Assembly: GCF_004137685.1 (NCBI RefSeq)
Contig: NZ_QYBB01000001.1
Location: 401,057-465,056, forward strand
From: Lichenibacterium minor
GTDB taxonomy: Bacteria; Pseudomonadota; Alphaproteobacteria; Rhizobiales; Beijerinckiaceae
Direction of reading: 5' to 3'
Length of the DNA: 64,000 bases
The translations under genes and the position numbers were made by a program. Under the pieces are notes generated by a model that was given only the letters and a program-made list of their open reading frames with translations, made no database searches and was not told the DNA's origin. The first letter of the stretch is position 1. Each line of letters begins with the position of its first letter. This document shows, piece by piece, positions 37,233-45,713 of the stretch.

Positions 37233-37416
37233 GCGAGCCGGACGCGACGGGGCGGGCGGACCATCCCGACACCGCCCCCTCCCCGCGCCCAGCGACAAAA
37301 ACAGCTTGCGCGGCCCGCCTCCGCGCCGTATAGGCACCACACCGGCCGAGCCGATGCCGACACCATCTTTCGACCTCTCGAAGTTCAGAGGAATGGAAGA
37401 CGTGATCGGGCTCAGT

Positions 37417-37490
37417 TGGGGGATAGTTCAACGGTAGAACAGCGGACTCTGACTCCGTCAATCTTGGTTCGAATCCAGGTCCCCCAGCCA
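37417..37490 (+). tRNA. tRNA-Gln (anticodon CTG)
   Basis: 74 nt including an encoded CCA end. Acceptor stem TGGGGGA/TCCCCCA with discriminator G, D arm around AGTTCAACGGTAGAAC, anticodon stem GCGGA/TCCGT with loop CTCTGAC (anticodon CTG at 34-36), T arm with GGTTCGAATCC. The 3' part (from 37,444) is the left attachment core of an 18.5-kb element; insertion leaves this gene intact. Confidence 0.96.
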
Positions 37491-37491
37491 A
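37444..37491 (+). repeat. attL core, 48-bp direct repeat
   Basis: Runs from the anticodon stem of tRNA-Gln (GGACTCTGACTCC...) through the T arm and CCA plus one A. Identical over 48 bp to 55,919-55,966; the sequences differ immediately outside (next base C here, A at the right copy). Confidence 0.93.
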
Positions 37492-37513
37492 CGAATACAA
37501 GCACTTAGCGTAC

Positions 37514-37555
37514 GGGTAAGCCGCCCCACCCCAACCGGGTAAGCAGCAGGTAAGC
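37514..37555 (+). promoter_or_regulatory. putative integrase arm-binding sites, left end
   Basis: GGGTAAGC at 37,514-37,521 and 37,537-37,544 and a 7/8 copy AGGTAAGC at 37,548-37,555, starting 22 bp inside attL. The same octamer recurs near attR and twice (one inverted, GCTTACC) inside the AlpA-like gene at 38,048-38,071. Spacing and placement fit arm-type sites of a tyrosine integrase; inference. Confidence 0.6.
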
Positions 37556-37872
37556 ACCCCGCGAGGCTTCCACCTTCCCCGTTGAAATCATTGGGGACGT
37601 TTGTCGGCTTGACAAACCTGCTTCTCCTGACAGATGATGCGGACGTCAAGCAGTGAGCTGTGCGGCGTTCGAAGGCGCTGGGCATAGCAGCGAGTGGCGT
37701 CGAGCCCTCGCGATAACGGTAATGTGCCTGGCAGCGCTTCAGCGCTGAGTGTCCAGGGGCCGGAGCGGACAGCCTACACGACGGGCGCCGCGTACCTGAC
37801 GACCCTTCCCAACCGACCTGTTGCGCAGCGTGCCCGCACACCTGCAAGACGGTCATGTTCGGAGGATCGCGG

Positions 37873-38166
37873 ATGAACGCGACCGCATCACCGCTCAATA
37901 TCTTCGACCTGCCGTCAACCCAGATCCTCGACAACAAGCAAGTCGACGAACTCGGCATCTTTGGCTCGACGGCCACGCGCGCCCACAATCGTTCGATGGG
38001 CAAGCCGGGTCCGAAGTACATCAAAATGTCCGGCCGCGTTTTCTACCGGGTAAGCGACTTACTCGCTTACCTGACATCGCAGGCCGAGGCGTCGGAACGG
38101 CACATGGCCGCGCGCCGCCAGCGCTACGAGCGCACAGCACGCCACCGCCACGTCGAGGCCGCCTGA
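37873..38166 (+). CDS. AlpA/excisionase-like small DNA-binding protein
   Basis: 97 aa. It resembles AlpA/Xis-type winged-helix proteins: DELGIFGSTATRAHNRSMGK, then GPKYIKMSGRVFYRVSDLLA, where recognition-helix and wing (K-MSGRVFYRVSDL) follow the usual pattern for reading a promoter or att DNA, and a basic tail. Start ATG 37,873 has GGAGG 8 nt upstream; an in-frame ATG at 37,855 is less likely. It is the first gene inside attL and contains two copies of the putative arm-site motif, so it probably acts as recombination directionality factor or activator of the integrase. Confidence 0.7.
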   Translation: MNATASPLNIFDLPSTQILDNKQVDELGIFGSTATRAHNRSMGKPGPKYIKMSGRVFYRVSDLLAYLTSQAEASERHMAARRQRYERTARHRHVEAA

Positions 38167-38175
38167 AACGCGAAA

Positions 38176-38203
38176 CGACGCCGAGAGGCTAGGCTCGGCG
38201 TCG
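38176..38203 (+). terminator. hairpin downstream of the AlpA-like gene
   Basis: CGACGCCGAG (38,176-38,185), loop AGGCTAGG, CTCGGCGTCG (38,194-38,203): a perfect 10-bp stem 10 nt after the stop, followed by CATTTCA. Probable Rho-independent terminator with a weak U-tract. Confidence 0.55.
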
Positions 38204-38227
38204 CATTTCACATCTGGAGACCGTGTA

Positions 38228-38755
38228 ATGATTACCCCAAATGGGGGCGCTGCACAAGCGCGCTTGGTGCCAACGTTCCTATCGCCTCTAATGCCATTTG
38301 GCTCCCATGGCGTACACCTCGGCGAGGGCGCTGCTTTCACGAGCATTCCGCCTCACTATCCCATTCCGCTAGCCGAGTTTCGGCCTCGGGTACGCAGCCT
38401 GTCCGGGCTTCACGTGGCCGCGCTGGCGGCGAATAACGCGACAGAACCGACCGGCCCTGAAGCGTTCGACACTCGCTTGCTACATTGGCTCACGCGGACA
38501 TCGGACACGCTCGTTATTTTCAGCCTGGACCCTATCGGACCAGTCGCGACAAGGCTGGAAGCCATACTCCGCCCGGCTCGGCGGGCCTTGCTGGTGGTGA
38601 CGTGCTTCGCACGGCAGGATGCTTGGTTCAGAGCGCTCGACGCACATGCCCGCTACTCCGCAGGCATTCACGGCCTGTTCGAAACGGGAGAAGGTAAGGC
38701 AAACGAGCTTCAGCCAGGCATCGTCATAGGCCGCCGATCGGGACCTCTTCAATAG
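38228..38755 (+). CDS. hypothetical protein in the element
   Basis: 175 aa, no domain recognised. The C-terminal half has alternating hydrophobic strands and helices (LLHWLTRTSDTLVIFSLDPI, ARRALLVVTCFARQDAWFRAL), suggesting a small alpha/beta fold. No signal peptide. ATG 38,228 has GGAG 8 nt upstream. It lies between the AlpA-like gene and the PrimPol gene on the same strand. Confidence 0.5.
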   Translation: MITPNGGAAQARLVPTFLSPLMPFGSHGVHLGEGAAFTSIPPHYPIPLAEFRPRVRSLSGLHVAALAANNATEPTGPEAFDTRLLHWLTRTSDTLVIFSLDPIGPVATRLEAILRPARRALLVVTCFARQDAWFRALDAHARYSAGIHGLFETGEGKANELQPGIVIGRRSGPLQ

Positions 38756-38883
38756 GCTCTAGATCGCACGGCATCCCTGTACCGGACACCCGCCCCGTCT
38801 CACCCGGCGCCCGCACAGAAAGAAGCCCGCACGGCACTTGCGATGCCGAACGGGCTTAGGTTCTCTCAGTTCGCGAGCGTATT

Positions 38884-41367
38884 ATGGCGGATCAGTTTGA
38901 GGACGGCAAGGGCACAACCGCCCAAAGCCGGAAAGCACATAACTTGGAAGTCGCGCTGCACTTCGCGGCGAACGGCATCCCGATCATGCCGCTCAAAGAC
39001 AAAGAGCCGGCGATCTGTATGTATGGAGAGCTGGATCGGGACATCTCTCCTGAGCGACGGCAGGCGCGGCACGACCGCTTTGTCGCGAAGCATGGCTTTG
39101 AACCGCTCGGCATCGGCTCGACAACTGACGAGGCGACGATCCGACATTGGTGGCGGAGCACGCCCGGCGAACTGGCGACGGGCATCAGCCCCGGCCTGTG
39201 CGGCGCCATCGTGCTCGACTGCGACAACAAGGAAGGCGACAACGCCGACGCGGCCTTGCTACGCGCGCATCTGGTCGCACACGGCCTTAGCCTCGATTCG
39301 AACCGGACCCCCATCGTGGCATCCGGCCGGCGCGAGGGGCGTCACGCGTGGTTCCGCAACCCCGAAGGCCTTGGGAACGGCGTCGCGCGCGAGCTGAAGG
39401 CGGATTGGAAGGGCATGGGCGGCCTTGTTGTGGCGCCGGGCAGCTTGCTCCCTCCCGCGCCGGATGGCGACGGGACGGCCAGGCGCTATGTGCCCGCGGC
39501 GGGCTCGCTGAACCTTGTCGAGGCCATCCGCATCGATACCCTGCCCGAGCTGCCGCCCTGCCTTCGCGCCTTGCACGGCGGGAAGACGGGAGCACAGCCG
39601 AAGCCCGAGTTTCCCGAGTTACAGGCGGAGGTCGAAGCGGGACCCGAGGTGGACATCCCTGAGGCTGAAGTGGACGCGCTGGCTGCCGAGATGCGGAGCC
39701 CGGCCTTCGGCATCGGCGAGCTATGGGACCACCCGAGCCCCGACCACAGCGACAACCGGTGGAAGCTCGCTCAAGCGCTGCGCGGGCGCCGGGGATCGCA
39801 GGCGGTGACGGTCCACCACTTCGTCGCTTTGCTGGACACATGGGACGGCGCTGGCGTGTTCAGCGACTACCGCGGCCAGGGCCTGTACGCGCCCTATGAC
39901 GTCGCGCGCGAGTGGGGAAAGAATGCCGATGCGCGCCCGATCTCGACAGGTGAGGCGTTCGGGATGGTGGACGATGGCGACATGCCCGCGCCGGACTGCC
40001 GTAGTACGGGGGACAGCGCCCTTGCCGATTTCCTCAACGCCGTGGTGCTCGACAGTGACTCGGCACCGGCCGAGGCTGCGATCCGGCGCGAGCTGAGAGA
40101 GGACAGCCTGAGCCGCGCCGCGGCGAAGCGCCTGGATGTTATGCTCGGCAGCATTCGGGCGGGCATATGGGAGCCGCTGCCATCGAACTTCGAAAGCCTG
40201 CGCGCGGCCGTCAACGCGCCCGAGATCACGCCCGCTCCTGTATATGAGACCCGCGCCAGCCTGCGCACCAGGACGCGGAAACCGACGCTTTGGCTCATCG
40301 CCGACATGATCGCGGCGAACACGGTGTTCGTCATCCATGGCCGAGAGGGCACCGGCAAAACGCTCATCGCGACGGATCTTGCCTACAGCATCGCCTATGG
40401 CCGCGATTGGGCCGGGCGGAAGGTGATGCGGGCGGGCGTGCTCTACGTGTGCCCAGAGGGGCCGGACGGGTTCGTGCGGCGGCAAGATGCTTGGCACCTC
40501 CGGCAAACTGCGATCGGTTTCGCCGAGGATGATGGGCCGATTGAAACTCGCCGGGTCGCTACGGACATGTTCACCAGCGATGCGCACTTCGTCGCCATAT
40601 CGAAGCAGGTTGAGACGTTCCACCAGCGCCACGACGTCGGATGCGCGCTCGTCATCTTCGACACCATGCGCCAGGTCACGCCCGGCGCGGATGAGAACCT
40701 TGCGAAGGACGTAGGGGTGTTCACGGCGAGGCTGGCCCGGCTGCGCGATGCTCACGGCTGCGCGGTCGGCTTCGTGCATCACGAGACAAAGGACCCGAGC
40801 AAGGGCGCGGCAGGCTCGACGGCGGTGACGTCCAACGTGGACGCGGCCTTCAGCGTGAAGGCGGAGAAGGGCGCGCTCATGCTGGTGCCCGGCAAGCAGC
40901 GGGATAGCGGCAGCCGCGAGGTAGTGCGGTTTCAGGTGGTCGAGTGGGATGCGGGGCTCAACACGGATGGCGTGATGGAACGGGCGCCGGTGGCGGTGGT
41001 CGAGCTGCCGAAGCCGGGCAAGCAGCCTTCAGATGGTTCGGCGATGGGCGCCGTGGACGATGAGGATCAGGCCGAGGCGGCTGCCCTGCCCGAGCCTGTC
41101 GACGCTACCCCCATCCCGCCAGACCCTGAAGAGGTCGCCCGCCATGATCTCATCCTCGGAATCGTTGCGGAGGCGCCTGAGCAGGCCATCCGGTTCGGCG
41201 ACCTACTCGCGACCTTCAACGCCAAACGCCGCCGCGGAAGGAAAGAACCGCTCGGCCGAACGGTGTTGCAGGATCTGATAGCGGATCTTGTCGAGACAAC
41301 ACCCCCACGTCTCCGCCGGATCGGAACGGGAAACAGTCGGCAAATCTCCCTGCCCGAGGGCTCCTGA
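38884..41367 (+). CDS. PrimPol-helicase: bifunctional primase/polymerase with RepA-like ATPase
   Basis: 827 aa. N-terminal Prim-Pol domain (about residues 15-220): HNLEVALHFAANGIPIMPLK, the acidic GAIVLDCDNKEGDNAD and VASGRREGRHAWF. A second half carries an AAA_25/RepA-type helicase: Walker A GREGTGKT (486-493), DLAYSIAYGRDWAGRKV, GVLYVCPEGPDGFVRR, VIFDTMRQVTPGADEN (Walker B-like) and GFVHHETKDPSKGAAGSTA. Such primase-helicases start replication of plasmids, phages and phage satellites. It is followed at once by a TTCGTCCG repeat array, the likely origin. Start ATG 38,884. Codon use is closer to the host than that of the AT-rich cargo genes. Confidence 0.88.
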   Translation: MADQFEDGKGTTAQSRKAHNLEVALHFAANGIPIMPLKDKEPAICMYGELDRDISPERRQARHDRFVAKHGFEPLGIGSTTDEATIRHWWRSTPGELATGISPGLCGAIVLDCDNKEGDNADAALLRAHLVAHGLSLDSNRTPIVASGRREGRHAWFRNPEGLGNGVARELKADWKGMGGLVVAPGSLLPPAPDGDGTARRYVPAAGSLNLVEAIRIDTLPELPPCLRALHGGKTGAQPKPEFPELQAEVEAGPEVDIPEAEVDALAAEMRSPAFGIGELWDHPSPDHSDNRWKLAQALRGRRGSQAVTVHHFVALLDTWDGAGVFSDYRGQGLYAPYDVAREWGKNADARPISTGEAFGMVDDGDMPAPDCRSTGDSALADFLNAVVLDSDSAPAEAAIRRELREDSLSRAAAKRLDVMLGSIRAGIWEPLPSNFESLRAAVNAPEITPAPVYETRASLRTRTRKPTLWLIADMIAANTVFVIHGREGTGKTLIATDLAYSIAYGRDWAGRKVMRAGVLYVCPEGPDGFVRRQDAWHLRQTAIGFAEDDGPIETRRVATDMFTSDAHFVAISKQVETFHQRHDVGCALVIFDTMRQVTPGADENLAKDVGVFTARLARLRDAHGCAVGFVHHETKDPSKGAAGSTAVTSNVDAAFSVKAEKGALMLVPGKQRDSGSREVVRFQVVEWDAGLNTDGVMERAPVAVVELPKPGKQPSDGSAMGAVDDEDQAEAAALPEPVDATPIPPDPEEVARHDLILGIVAEAPEQAIRFGDLLATFNAKRRRGRKEPLGRTVLQDLIADLVETTPPRLRRIGTGNSRQISLPEGS

Positions 41368-41388
41368 GGCACGCGGAAACGGCATTCC

Positions 41389-41621
41389 TTCGTCCGGTTC
41401 TTCGTCCGGCCGCTTCGTCCGGAAAACGGGTGTCCGGCCGGACGAAGGACATGGGCGAGGAAACGGACGCAGTAAGCTAGTGCGTGCAACGGCTTAGCTT
41501 CGTCCGCCTTCGTCCGGAAAAGGGCTGTTTCCGTAAACCTTTGGGCTTCGTCCGTCCACTCCCCCCATCCTTTAAGGATGGGGGAGGGGCGAGCCGGACG
41601 GAGCGGATGAAGGCGGACGAA
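41389..41621. repeat. TTCGTCCG iteron-like array, putative replication origin
   Basis: Eight exact copies of TTCGTCCG in 233 bp: forward at 41,389, 41,401, 41,414, 41,499, 41,509 and 41,547; inverted (CGGACGAA) at 41,439 and 41,614. Near copies occur at 41,595 (CGGACGGA). The 41,439 copy forms a small palindrome (TGTCCGGCCGGACG). The array begins 21 bp after the PrimPol-helicase stop, the place expected for the origin used by such a protein. Confidence 0.65.
41562..41584. repeat. perfect palindrome within the iteron array
   Basis: CCCCCATCCTT / AAGGATGGGGG, 11-bp arms around a single T, with an AT centre (TTTAA). It could be a terminator hairpin for the PrimPol gene or part of an origin. Both uses fit its place. 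Confidence 0.5.
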
Positions 41622-41826
41622 GGCAGATCGCAGGCTCACCGATGCCCGAGCGAAGCAGGATGGGGGCAGTAGCTTGGGCGCGGTGTCTGATCCGGTCGAG
41701 GTGGAACGCAACATGCCGGAGCGGGTCGAAATTTTGGGGATCGCTGCGTTCGGGCGGGATAGGGGTCATTCCTTTGGCATCCGGACCACGCTAGGTGTCG
41801 CGCCTATCACGACAGCGAGATGATGG

Positions 41827-42438
41827 ATGACTGACGCTCAGCCCGTTCCCGCAGGTCAACCTTCCCCTGCTGCAGGTCTTTTTGAAAAGCCGTGTTCAAG
41901 TTGCTTCAGCCCGATAGACAGGCGCGCGACAGTCTGCCCCAAATGTCGTTCTTTCCAGGGCTTGTACTGGTGGACGCGTTTGGTAGGCGTGGGATCGCCT
42001 TGGGTGATTGGTGCCCTTTCTCTCGCGAGTTTAGCGTACTCGAACTATGCAAATCAGTTTCCACACAAACCGAACCCGATCAAAACCGAACTTCATACGG
42101 TTCTGCCCGGTGAAGTCGTCCTAAGAGCGATCAATCCCTTAAGCCTACCTGTGTACCCCGAGCCAGGTGCCTTCGTAAGGTGTAGCGCCGAAGGGAAGCC
42201 AAAGTCTAACTTTGTGCTTCGCCTCCGAGAAGATACAAGCCAATTCTCAATACCTGCCCATCAGGCTGCACTTATCGGATTCAGCCTTATACAAGGCTCA
42301 AGTGTACCAGATGAAAGCGATATCGAACCTAATGCTCAATGTTATCTAGTCATGTGGGTAAGTGATGGAGGTCAAAACCAAGCGGAGAACGACCAACTTC
42401 TCATACCGGCCGTTGTGAAAACGCTTGTGCGCCATTGA
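41827..42438 (+). CDS. zinc-ribbon membrane protein, function unknown
   Basis: 203 aa, clearly more AT-rich than the flanks. Residues 22-40 hold a CxxC...CxxC zinc ribbon (PCSSCFSPIDRRATVCPKC). One membrane helix follows (GSPWVIGALSLASLAY), then a 130-residue, probably extracytoplasmic, beta-rich domain (LPGEVVLRAINPLSLPVYPE). No family recognised. ATG 41,827; an overlapping ATG at 41,823 is out of frame. Isolated on the plus strand after the iteron array; base composition suggests separate acquisition. Confidence 0.6.
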   Translation: MTDAQPVPAGQPSPAAGLFEKPCSSCFSPIDRRATVCPKCRSFQGLYWWTRLVGVGSPWVIGALSLASLAYSNYANQFPHKPNPIKTELHTVLPGEVVLRAINPLSLPVYPEPGAFVRCSAEGKPKSNFVLRLREDTSQFSIPAHQAALIGFSLIQGSSVPDESDIEPNAQCYLVMWVSDGGQNQAENDQLLIPAVVKTLVRH

Positions 42439-42773
42439 TCGAACAGTCGCAAACTCACGGCCGCTTTGCTCGACGCCTCTGGCCAACAGTTCGTATTTCA
42501 CAAAAAATCGATGTGCTTTTCAGGGGCAGCGCAAGCCCCCGGCCCCCCGGGGGGTGGCTAGCAGGGACCCGTGACCGGGGGGGGGCGGTGCCAGCCTGCC
42601 GCCTCCAGCGCGCCACGCCTGCCGCGTGCCAGCTCCAGCCCACCAGCCGGCGGGGCCGTGCCCTGCCCCATGCTCTCAGGCGCTCGTCACAGCCTCGCAC
42701 AGAAGCAAAGTTGACCTGCCCGCTACCTGACTAGCCTGATCAATCAAACGCCCGCCAGCGAGCCGCTCACGGC
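42439..42773. other. 335-bp non-coding stretch with G/C homopolymer runs
   Basis: No gene seen. Contains CCCCCGGCCCCCCGGGGGG near 42,537 and a run of nine G near 42,579, both able to form strong structures. Confidence 0.5.
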
Positions 42774-43034
42774 TTACCAACGCTCCAGTTGCGCAGATCG
42801 GATGCGCACGCTGCCGACGATCGGCACGCCCCATCCTTCCGTCCACTCGGGCCCCACCGCCAACGTCGTCACGCCGCGGCGGATGAGTAGCGAGCGCGAT
42901 GACAGCTCGTGCAGGCTGACGTGCTGCACATCAAGGCCCAGCGACATGCGGCTCAGCGGCATGGCGCCGAGCGGCATCGTCGCCGCGATGGTGAGGCCTA
43001 TGGCTGTCATGATGCCGGCGGCGCGGATGGTCAT
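42774..43034 (-). CDS. small membrane or secreted protein, hypothetical
   Basis: 86 aa. The N-terminal hydrophobic segment TIRAAGIMTAIGLTIAATM is either a signal peptide or one membrane helix; the rest (MSLGLDVQHVSLHELSSRSL, LIRRGVTTLAVGPEWTEGWG) is strand-like. Start ATG 43,032-43,034 with GAGG 8 nt upstream, which is why it is preferred over the longer frame running to 43,598. Function unknown. Confidence 0.4.
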   Translation of the reverse strand: MTIRAAGIMTAIGLTIAATMPLGAMPLSRMSLGLDVQHVSLHELSSRSLLIRRGVTTLAVGPEWTEGWGVPIVGSVRIRSAQLERW

Positions 43035-43717
43035 CGTTCGGACCTCGACGCGGCCGGCGGGATGGGACGTGGCCGGCGCGCGTGCCTGCTCAACACACAC
43101 TCTATGGTGAAGTTGCCCAGCTACCAGGACGCACAGACACAGCGCCAGGAATGGTGGCGCCCCATGCTCCGATGGGTGGGGGCCTTGTCGCGCCGTTCGG
43201 GACGGGGCTTGCAAGGGCCGGCGTCGGGTCGAGCTGCGGTGACGTTCGTTCCTCCGGGCCAATGCTCGGACGAACGCCGAGCGCTGGCCGTACCCGAAGT
43301 TGGCGCAGTGGCGATGCGACTTCGTCTCTCGTGCGAGGTGCATGCGATGGCGGGCGATGCCCCGGCCTGACATGCGCAAAGTGAGGCCGTGGGGCGGTAG
43401 CGGCGCGAGGGGAGCGACCACATCGGGCGGTGGTTCGGGCGCGAGAGAGCATGCCGACAGCGCTGCACCCACCGCGATGCAGGCGAGCCGAACCGATGTG
43501 CCTCTTAGCCTCATAGGCGTATCGTGCGGCGTTCGAGCATGGATGTCTCGCTCGGCACAGCAGCATGCGCAGACGGGCCAACTTGTCGCACCATGCAATC
43601 ACTCACTCCAGAACCCGACAAACACGACAAGTGCAGAGGCGGCAGAGCGACATAAGTCTGCCAGCGCATACGATGTATGTGTGAGGACCTACATGTCCCG
43701 ACACACATTGAACTTGC
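43035..43717. other. stretch without a confident gene; lipoprotein-like N-terminus on the minus strand
   Basis: On the minus strand from ATG 43,515 a signal-peptide-like segment RLACIAVGAALSAC with a lipobox precedes a Pro-rich run (PEPPPDVVAPLAPLPP), as in Rz1-type phage lysis lipoproteins. Past about residue 45 the sequence in this and the other frames is Arg/His-rich and not protein-like. It may be a decayed or frameshifted lysis gene; I do not call it a gene. Confidence 0.3.
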
Positions 43718-43957
43718 TCATTCCGAGCCGCTGATCTTAACTCCTTCGGAGCCATCATCCTCGGAGAGGAACGTTATGCCTGCCGCCTCACATGTGCGGA
43801 CGATCTTGTCTCGTGTGGTCGCATATCCGCCGAGCTGTTCGTCGGCCATTTCGAGACGCCCGAGCGTGGTGCGCGAAAGGCCGGACTTCGACGCCATCTC
43901 ATCCTGGCTCCAGCCAAGGAGGGCGCGAGCGGCTTTGAGCTGTCTGACGGAGATCAT
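43718..43957 (-). CDS. XRE-family helix-turn-helix repressor
   Basis: 79 aa, almost entirely one Cro/C1-type HTH domain: SVRQLKAARALLGWSQDEMA, SKSGLSRTTLGRLEMADEQL. The C-terminal tail is short. Start ATG 43,955-43,957. It is divergent from an HTH/Xis-like protein and a tyrosine recombinase; the gap carries a strong promoter and a pair of direct repeats, so it probably represses that recombination module. Confidence 0.88.
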   Translation of the reverse strand: MISVRQLKAARALLGWSQDEMASKSGLSRTTLGRLEMADEQLGGYATTRDKIVRTCEAAGITFLSEDDGSEGVKISGSE

Positions 43958-43965
43958 GGGCCAAC

Positions 43966-44011
43966 CTGGAACAAAATGCGTTGACTACGCCGTAAGCTGG
44001 AATAATTTGCG
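43966..44011 (+). promoter_or_regulatory. promoter flanked by CTGGAA-N5-TGCG direct repeats
   Basis: -35 TTGACT (43,981-43,986), 16-nt spacer, -10 TAATTT (44,003-44,008), reading toward the gene at 44,037. Repeats CTGGAACAAAATGCG (43,966-43,980) and CTGGAATAATTTGCG (43,997-44,011) lie before the -35 and over the -10, 31 bp apart (about three helical turns). Likely operator of the XRE protein encoded on the other side. Confidence 0.6.
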
Positions 44012-44036
44012 CCAGGTTAAGGCCGTGAGATCACCC

Positions 44037-44636
44037 ATGAACCCGTCCCGCCGTTGCGCGATCCGACATGACTACCTCGTCAACCCCGCCGACCTCGGCG
44101 ACGCCATGGCGCTCATAATGCAGCGCACCGAGGCGCTCGCACCAGCCCAGCGCGTCAAGACCACGCGCGCGTGGGTCCACGAATGGTGCGCCTTCGGCTC
44201 CCTGCTGTGCCGGAACGCGGACATTGGCTTCACGCTGCACATGTTCTCCGATCATCCCGACTTCGAAGACGAGACATTCGAGTTGGACGATTTGCAAGCG
44301 GCGGAGTGGGTCGGCAAGGCTCGGCATCAGGTTCGCGCGCCGACCGCGGCCGAGGTCCGCTTAATGACCCTGACGACGGCTGACATAGCCGAGCGGTGGA
44401 ACTGCAAGCGTGAAACCATTCGATACTTCATCGAAGGCGGCCACCTGCCCGCGTTCCGAGTCGGCCAAAGGCACCGGATCCGCCGCGATGCGCTGGACAG
44501 GTTCGAACGCGCGAACTCCATCCGCAGCATGCTGGCTGAGGCAGCCGGCGATGTCAGCCGAACAACCCTCATCCTCAATGCCGTCGCGACTCGTCTGCGA
44601 GCCAATGCACGCTCTGCGAGGGCCGCAGCCTCATGA
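44037..44636 (+). CDS. helix-turn-helix protein, excisionase-type DNA-binding domain at the C-terminus
   Basis: 199 aa. The N-terminal ~100 residues are unknown (HDYLVNPADLGDAMALIMQR, RAWVHEWCAFGSLLCRNADI). Residues about 115-160 form a MerR/Xis-type winged HTH: MTLTTADIAERWNCKRETIR, YFIEGGHLPAFRVGQRHRIR and RDALDRFE. ATG 44,037 lies 29 bp after the -10 box. It is 21 nt upstream of a tyrosine recombinase, so it may be that enzyme's directionality factor or regulator. Confidence 0.7.
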   Translation: MNPSRRCAIRHDYLVNPADLGDAMALIMQRTEALAPAQRVKTTRAWVHEWCAFGSLLCRNADIGFTLHMFSDHPDFEDETFELDDLQAAEWVGKARHQVRAPTAAEVRLMTLTTADIAERWNCKRETIRYFIEGGHLPAFRVGQRHRIRRDALDRFERANSIRSMLAEAAGDVSRTTLILNAVATRLRANARSARAAAS

Positions 44637-44657
44637 CCTCACCCATTCGGAGGCTGA

Positions 44658-45662
44658 ATGCTCCATAGCTACCGGCTCCGGCTTCATCGGGGCCGGTTCG
44701 CCCTCTACTGGCGGGAGGACGGCCGATCGCGGCGGTACTCCCTCGGCACCACGGAAAAGGTTGAGGCTGAAGTCCGCGCCGACGCGTTCATCCGAGCGAT
44801 GGCACAGGCGCGGGCGCCAACAATCACCATCGCCGAGGTATGGGAGCGGTATCGCGAGCGGCTTAAAGGCCGGCCGGCCTACACGACGATGGCCTATGAG
44901 TGGAAGCATCTGCTCTCATTCTTCGGCGATCTGCGAGCCTACCTCATCACCGAAGAGGCGTGCCGACGCTACATTGAATATCGGCGGGGCCAGGGCCGCA
45001 AGGACGGGACGATCCTGACGGAGCTGAACCGCCTCTCAAACGCACTGAACTACGCCGTCAAGGCAGGACTGCTTGACCGTGCGCCGGTCATCGTTCGGCC
45101 GCGCGCTCCACCGCCGCGGGATCGCTTCCTGACCAAGGCGGAGGCGCGCACCTTCCTGGACGGGATCGCGGCCCTACATGTTCGGCTGTTCTGCGTACTC
45201 GCGCTGGCGACTGCGGCCCGCCGGGAAGCCATCCTCGGGCTGACGTGGGATCGAATAGACATGGGACGGCGCCGGCTTCACCTCACAGACCCGAAAGCAC
45301 CAGAGACCGCGAAATCACGGGCCATCGTGCCGATCAACGACCGCTTGCACGCCGAGCTTTTGGCCGCGCGCCAGCGAGATCACATTGCCATGGGCTCCAC
45401 GGCGTTCGTCGTGCAGTACCGCGGCGGGCGCGTCGCCTCGCTCAAAACGGCGTTGGCGCAGACGTGCCGGCGCAGTGGGGTCGAAGGCGTCACCGCCCAT
45501 GTGTTCCGTCACACCGCCGCGGTTTGGATGGCTGAGGGCGGCGTGCCTATGGAAGAGATCGCACAATTCCTCGGGCACCGCGACGTGACCGTGACGCGAA
45601 AGGTCTATGCGCGGTTCAGCCCGGAGTACCTCCGCAAGGCGGCTGAATCGCTGGATTTCTAG
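44658..45662 (+). CDS. tyrosine recombinase (second, internal)
   Basis: 334 aa. N-terminal arm domain (LHRGRFALYWREDGRSRRYSLGT), SAM-like core-binding domain (about 55-140), then the catalytic domain with ATAARREAILGLTWDRID (Arg I), HVFRHTAAVWMA (His-x-x-Arg), FLGHRDVTVTRKVYARF (His/Trp position and nucleophilic Tyr). All catalytic residues are visible. It is distinct in sequence from the integrase at 54.5 kb. ATG 44,658 lies close behind the HTH gene. It could belong to a nested element or act as a resolvase. Confidence 0.88.
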   Translation: MLHSYRLRLHRGRFALYWREDGRSRRYSLGTTEKVEAEVRADAFIRAMAQARAPTITIAEVWERYRERLKGRPAYTTMAYEWKHLLSFFGDLRAYLITEEACRRYIEYRRGQGRKDGTILTELNRLSNALNYAVKAGLLDRAPVIVRPRAPPPRDRFLTKAEARTFLDGIAALHVRLFCVLALATAARREAILGLTWDRIDMGRRRLHLTDPKAPETAKSRAIVPINDRLHAELLAARQRDHIAMGSTAFVVQYRGGRVASLKTALAQTCRRSGVEGVTAHVFRHTAAVWMAEGGVPMEEIAQFLGHRDVTVTRKVYARFSPEYLRKAAESLDF

Positions 45663-45713
45663 CTGGATTCCGTGATGTACCAACCCTCCGCCTTCGTGGC
45701 GACAATCATGCTA

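Noticed and set aside
37458..38024. 188-aa minus-strand ORF starting upstream of attL and ending over the tRNA
   Set aside because: It reads the tRNA antisense (ending GDLDSNQD), a common annotation artefact.
41389..41621. CRISPR array
   Set aside because: Repeats are 8 nt, irregularly spaced and in both orientations; no spacers of even length and no cas genes.
42774..43598. Single 274-aa lipoprotein gene
   Set aside because: The start has a lipobox, but the middle is low-complexity and a better ribosome site marks a short gene at 43,034; split in the annotation.
43102..43602. 166-aa minus-strand ORF in the island
   Set aside because: Arg/Pro/Ala-rich without family likeness; overlaps another open frame with a better signal-peptide start.
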